In this document: positions 63,862 to 64,000 of the stretch, in pieces
Layout: each line of letters begins with the position of its first letter
Position numbering within the stretch: the first letter of the stretch is position 1
Source: Glaciozyma antarctica PI12
Taxonomy: Eukaryota > Basidiomycota > Microbotryomycetes > Kriegeriales > Camptobasidiaceae
DNA: 64,000 nt
Direction: 5' to 3'
NCBI GenBank assembly: GCA_002917775.1
Contig: KZ627148.1
Span: forward strand, 441,313-505,312
Notes under the pieces: model-generated
Database searches by the model: none
Seen by the model: the letters and a program-made list of their open reading frames with translations, nothing else
Told to the model about the DNA's origin: nothing
Translations under genes and position numbers: made by a program

Positions 63862-64000
63862 ATGTCCATCCCCAAGACTCAGACCGCCGTCGTCTTCGAG
63901 GCCCACAACGGACCTCTCTTCGTCCGCCACGACCACCCCGTCGTTCAGCAGAAGGACCTCAAGCCTGGAGAGGCGCTCGTCAAGATCGAGGTGAGNNCTC
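63862..64000 (+). CDS. Zinc-type alcohol dehydrogenase, first exon (runs off the right edge)
   Basis: ATG 63862 gives MSIPKTQTAVVFEAHNGPLF, RHDHPVVQQKDLKPGEALVK and IE, then a GT donor (gtgag at about 63992) followed by NN and the window end. The pattern (TQ-A-V-V-F-E ... G-P-L ... P-V ... L-x-P-G-E-x-L-V-K-I) matches the N-terminal GroES-like domain of fungal Adh1-type medium-chain dehydrogenases. These interconvert ethanol and acetaldehyde with NAD. Zinc ligands lie in later exons and are not visible. Confidence 0.75.
   Translation, partial: MSIPKTQTAVVFEAHNGPLFVRHDHPVVQQKDLKPGEALVKIEVXX

Overview
The window is nuclear DNA of a GC-rich, intron-dense fungus. Genes carry many short introns (mostly about 50-90 nt). 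Donors are mostly GTGCGT, GTACGT or GTGAGT, and branch points look like gctgac or gctaac. That style, together with family members typical of fungi (Elongator, GID4, Rsp5, Ace2/Swi5-type zinc finger, CENP-C with cupin, glucosylceramide synthase), points to a basidiomycete yeast, most likely a red yeast of the Sporidiobolales (Rhodotorula/Rhodosporidium/Sporobolomyces type). The species cannot be named from sequence reading alone. The last bases contain NN, so the window ends at or near an assembly gap.

Layout, left to right: 5' end of an inositol polyphosphate 5-phosphatase (-); VPS28 (+); TFIIB (+); GID4 (-); SRP receptor beta (-); TRAPP subunit TRS23 (-); ELP3 (+); proteasome ATPase RPT1 (-); ADGF-type adenosine deaminase (+); a tandem, partly fused and frameshifted pair of GNAT acetyltransferases (+); CENP-C/Mif2 (-); V-ATPase subunit A (+); OTU1 deubiquitinase (-); USP48-type deubiquitinase (+); a large putative transcription regulator with two DNA-binding-like domains (-); Rsp5/NEDD4 HECT ligase (-); amino-acid permease (-); MCM7 (-); COX19 (-); ribosomal protein L4 (-); TAF7 (+); ceramide glucosyltransferase (-); Ace2/Swi5-like C2H2 factor (+); MAK5/DDX24 helicase (-); a 5-oxoprolinase-like protein with only the HyuA half (+); SCAMP (-); and the first exon of a zinc alcohol dehydrogenase (+).

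This is a housekeeping neighbourhood. Genes are compact and frequently divergent (TRS23/ELP3, RPT1/ADGF, CENP-C/VMA1, OTU1/USP48, RPL4/TAF7, UGCG/ACE2, MAK5/oxoprolinase) or convergent with short gaps. Several loci act in ubiquitin and protein turnover (GID4, RPT1, OTU1, USP48, RSP5) or transcription (TFIIB, TAF7, ELP3), but I see no evidence that they form a co-regulated cluster. No mobile element, CRISPR, tRNA or rRNA gene was recognised.

The most noteworthy points are: an intron that splits the TFIIB start codon; the fused GNAT duplication; a HyuA-only oxoprolinase; an unusual winged-helix plus KilA-N/APSES architecture; an altered SRFD arginine-finger motif in MCM7; GC-AG introns; and several apparent nonsense or frameshift lesions in genes expected to be essential (VMA1, ELP3) or useful (permease). 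Those lesions are more likely sequencing errors than biology, but can be checked. I found no convincing novel multi-gene system.
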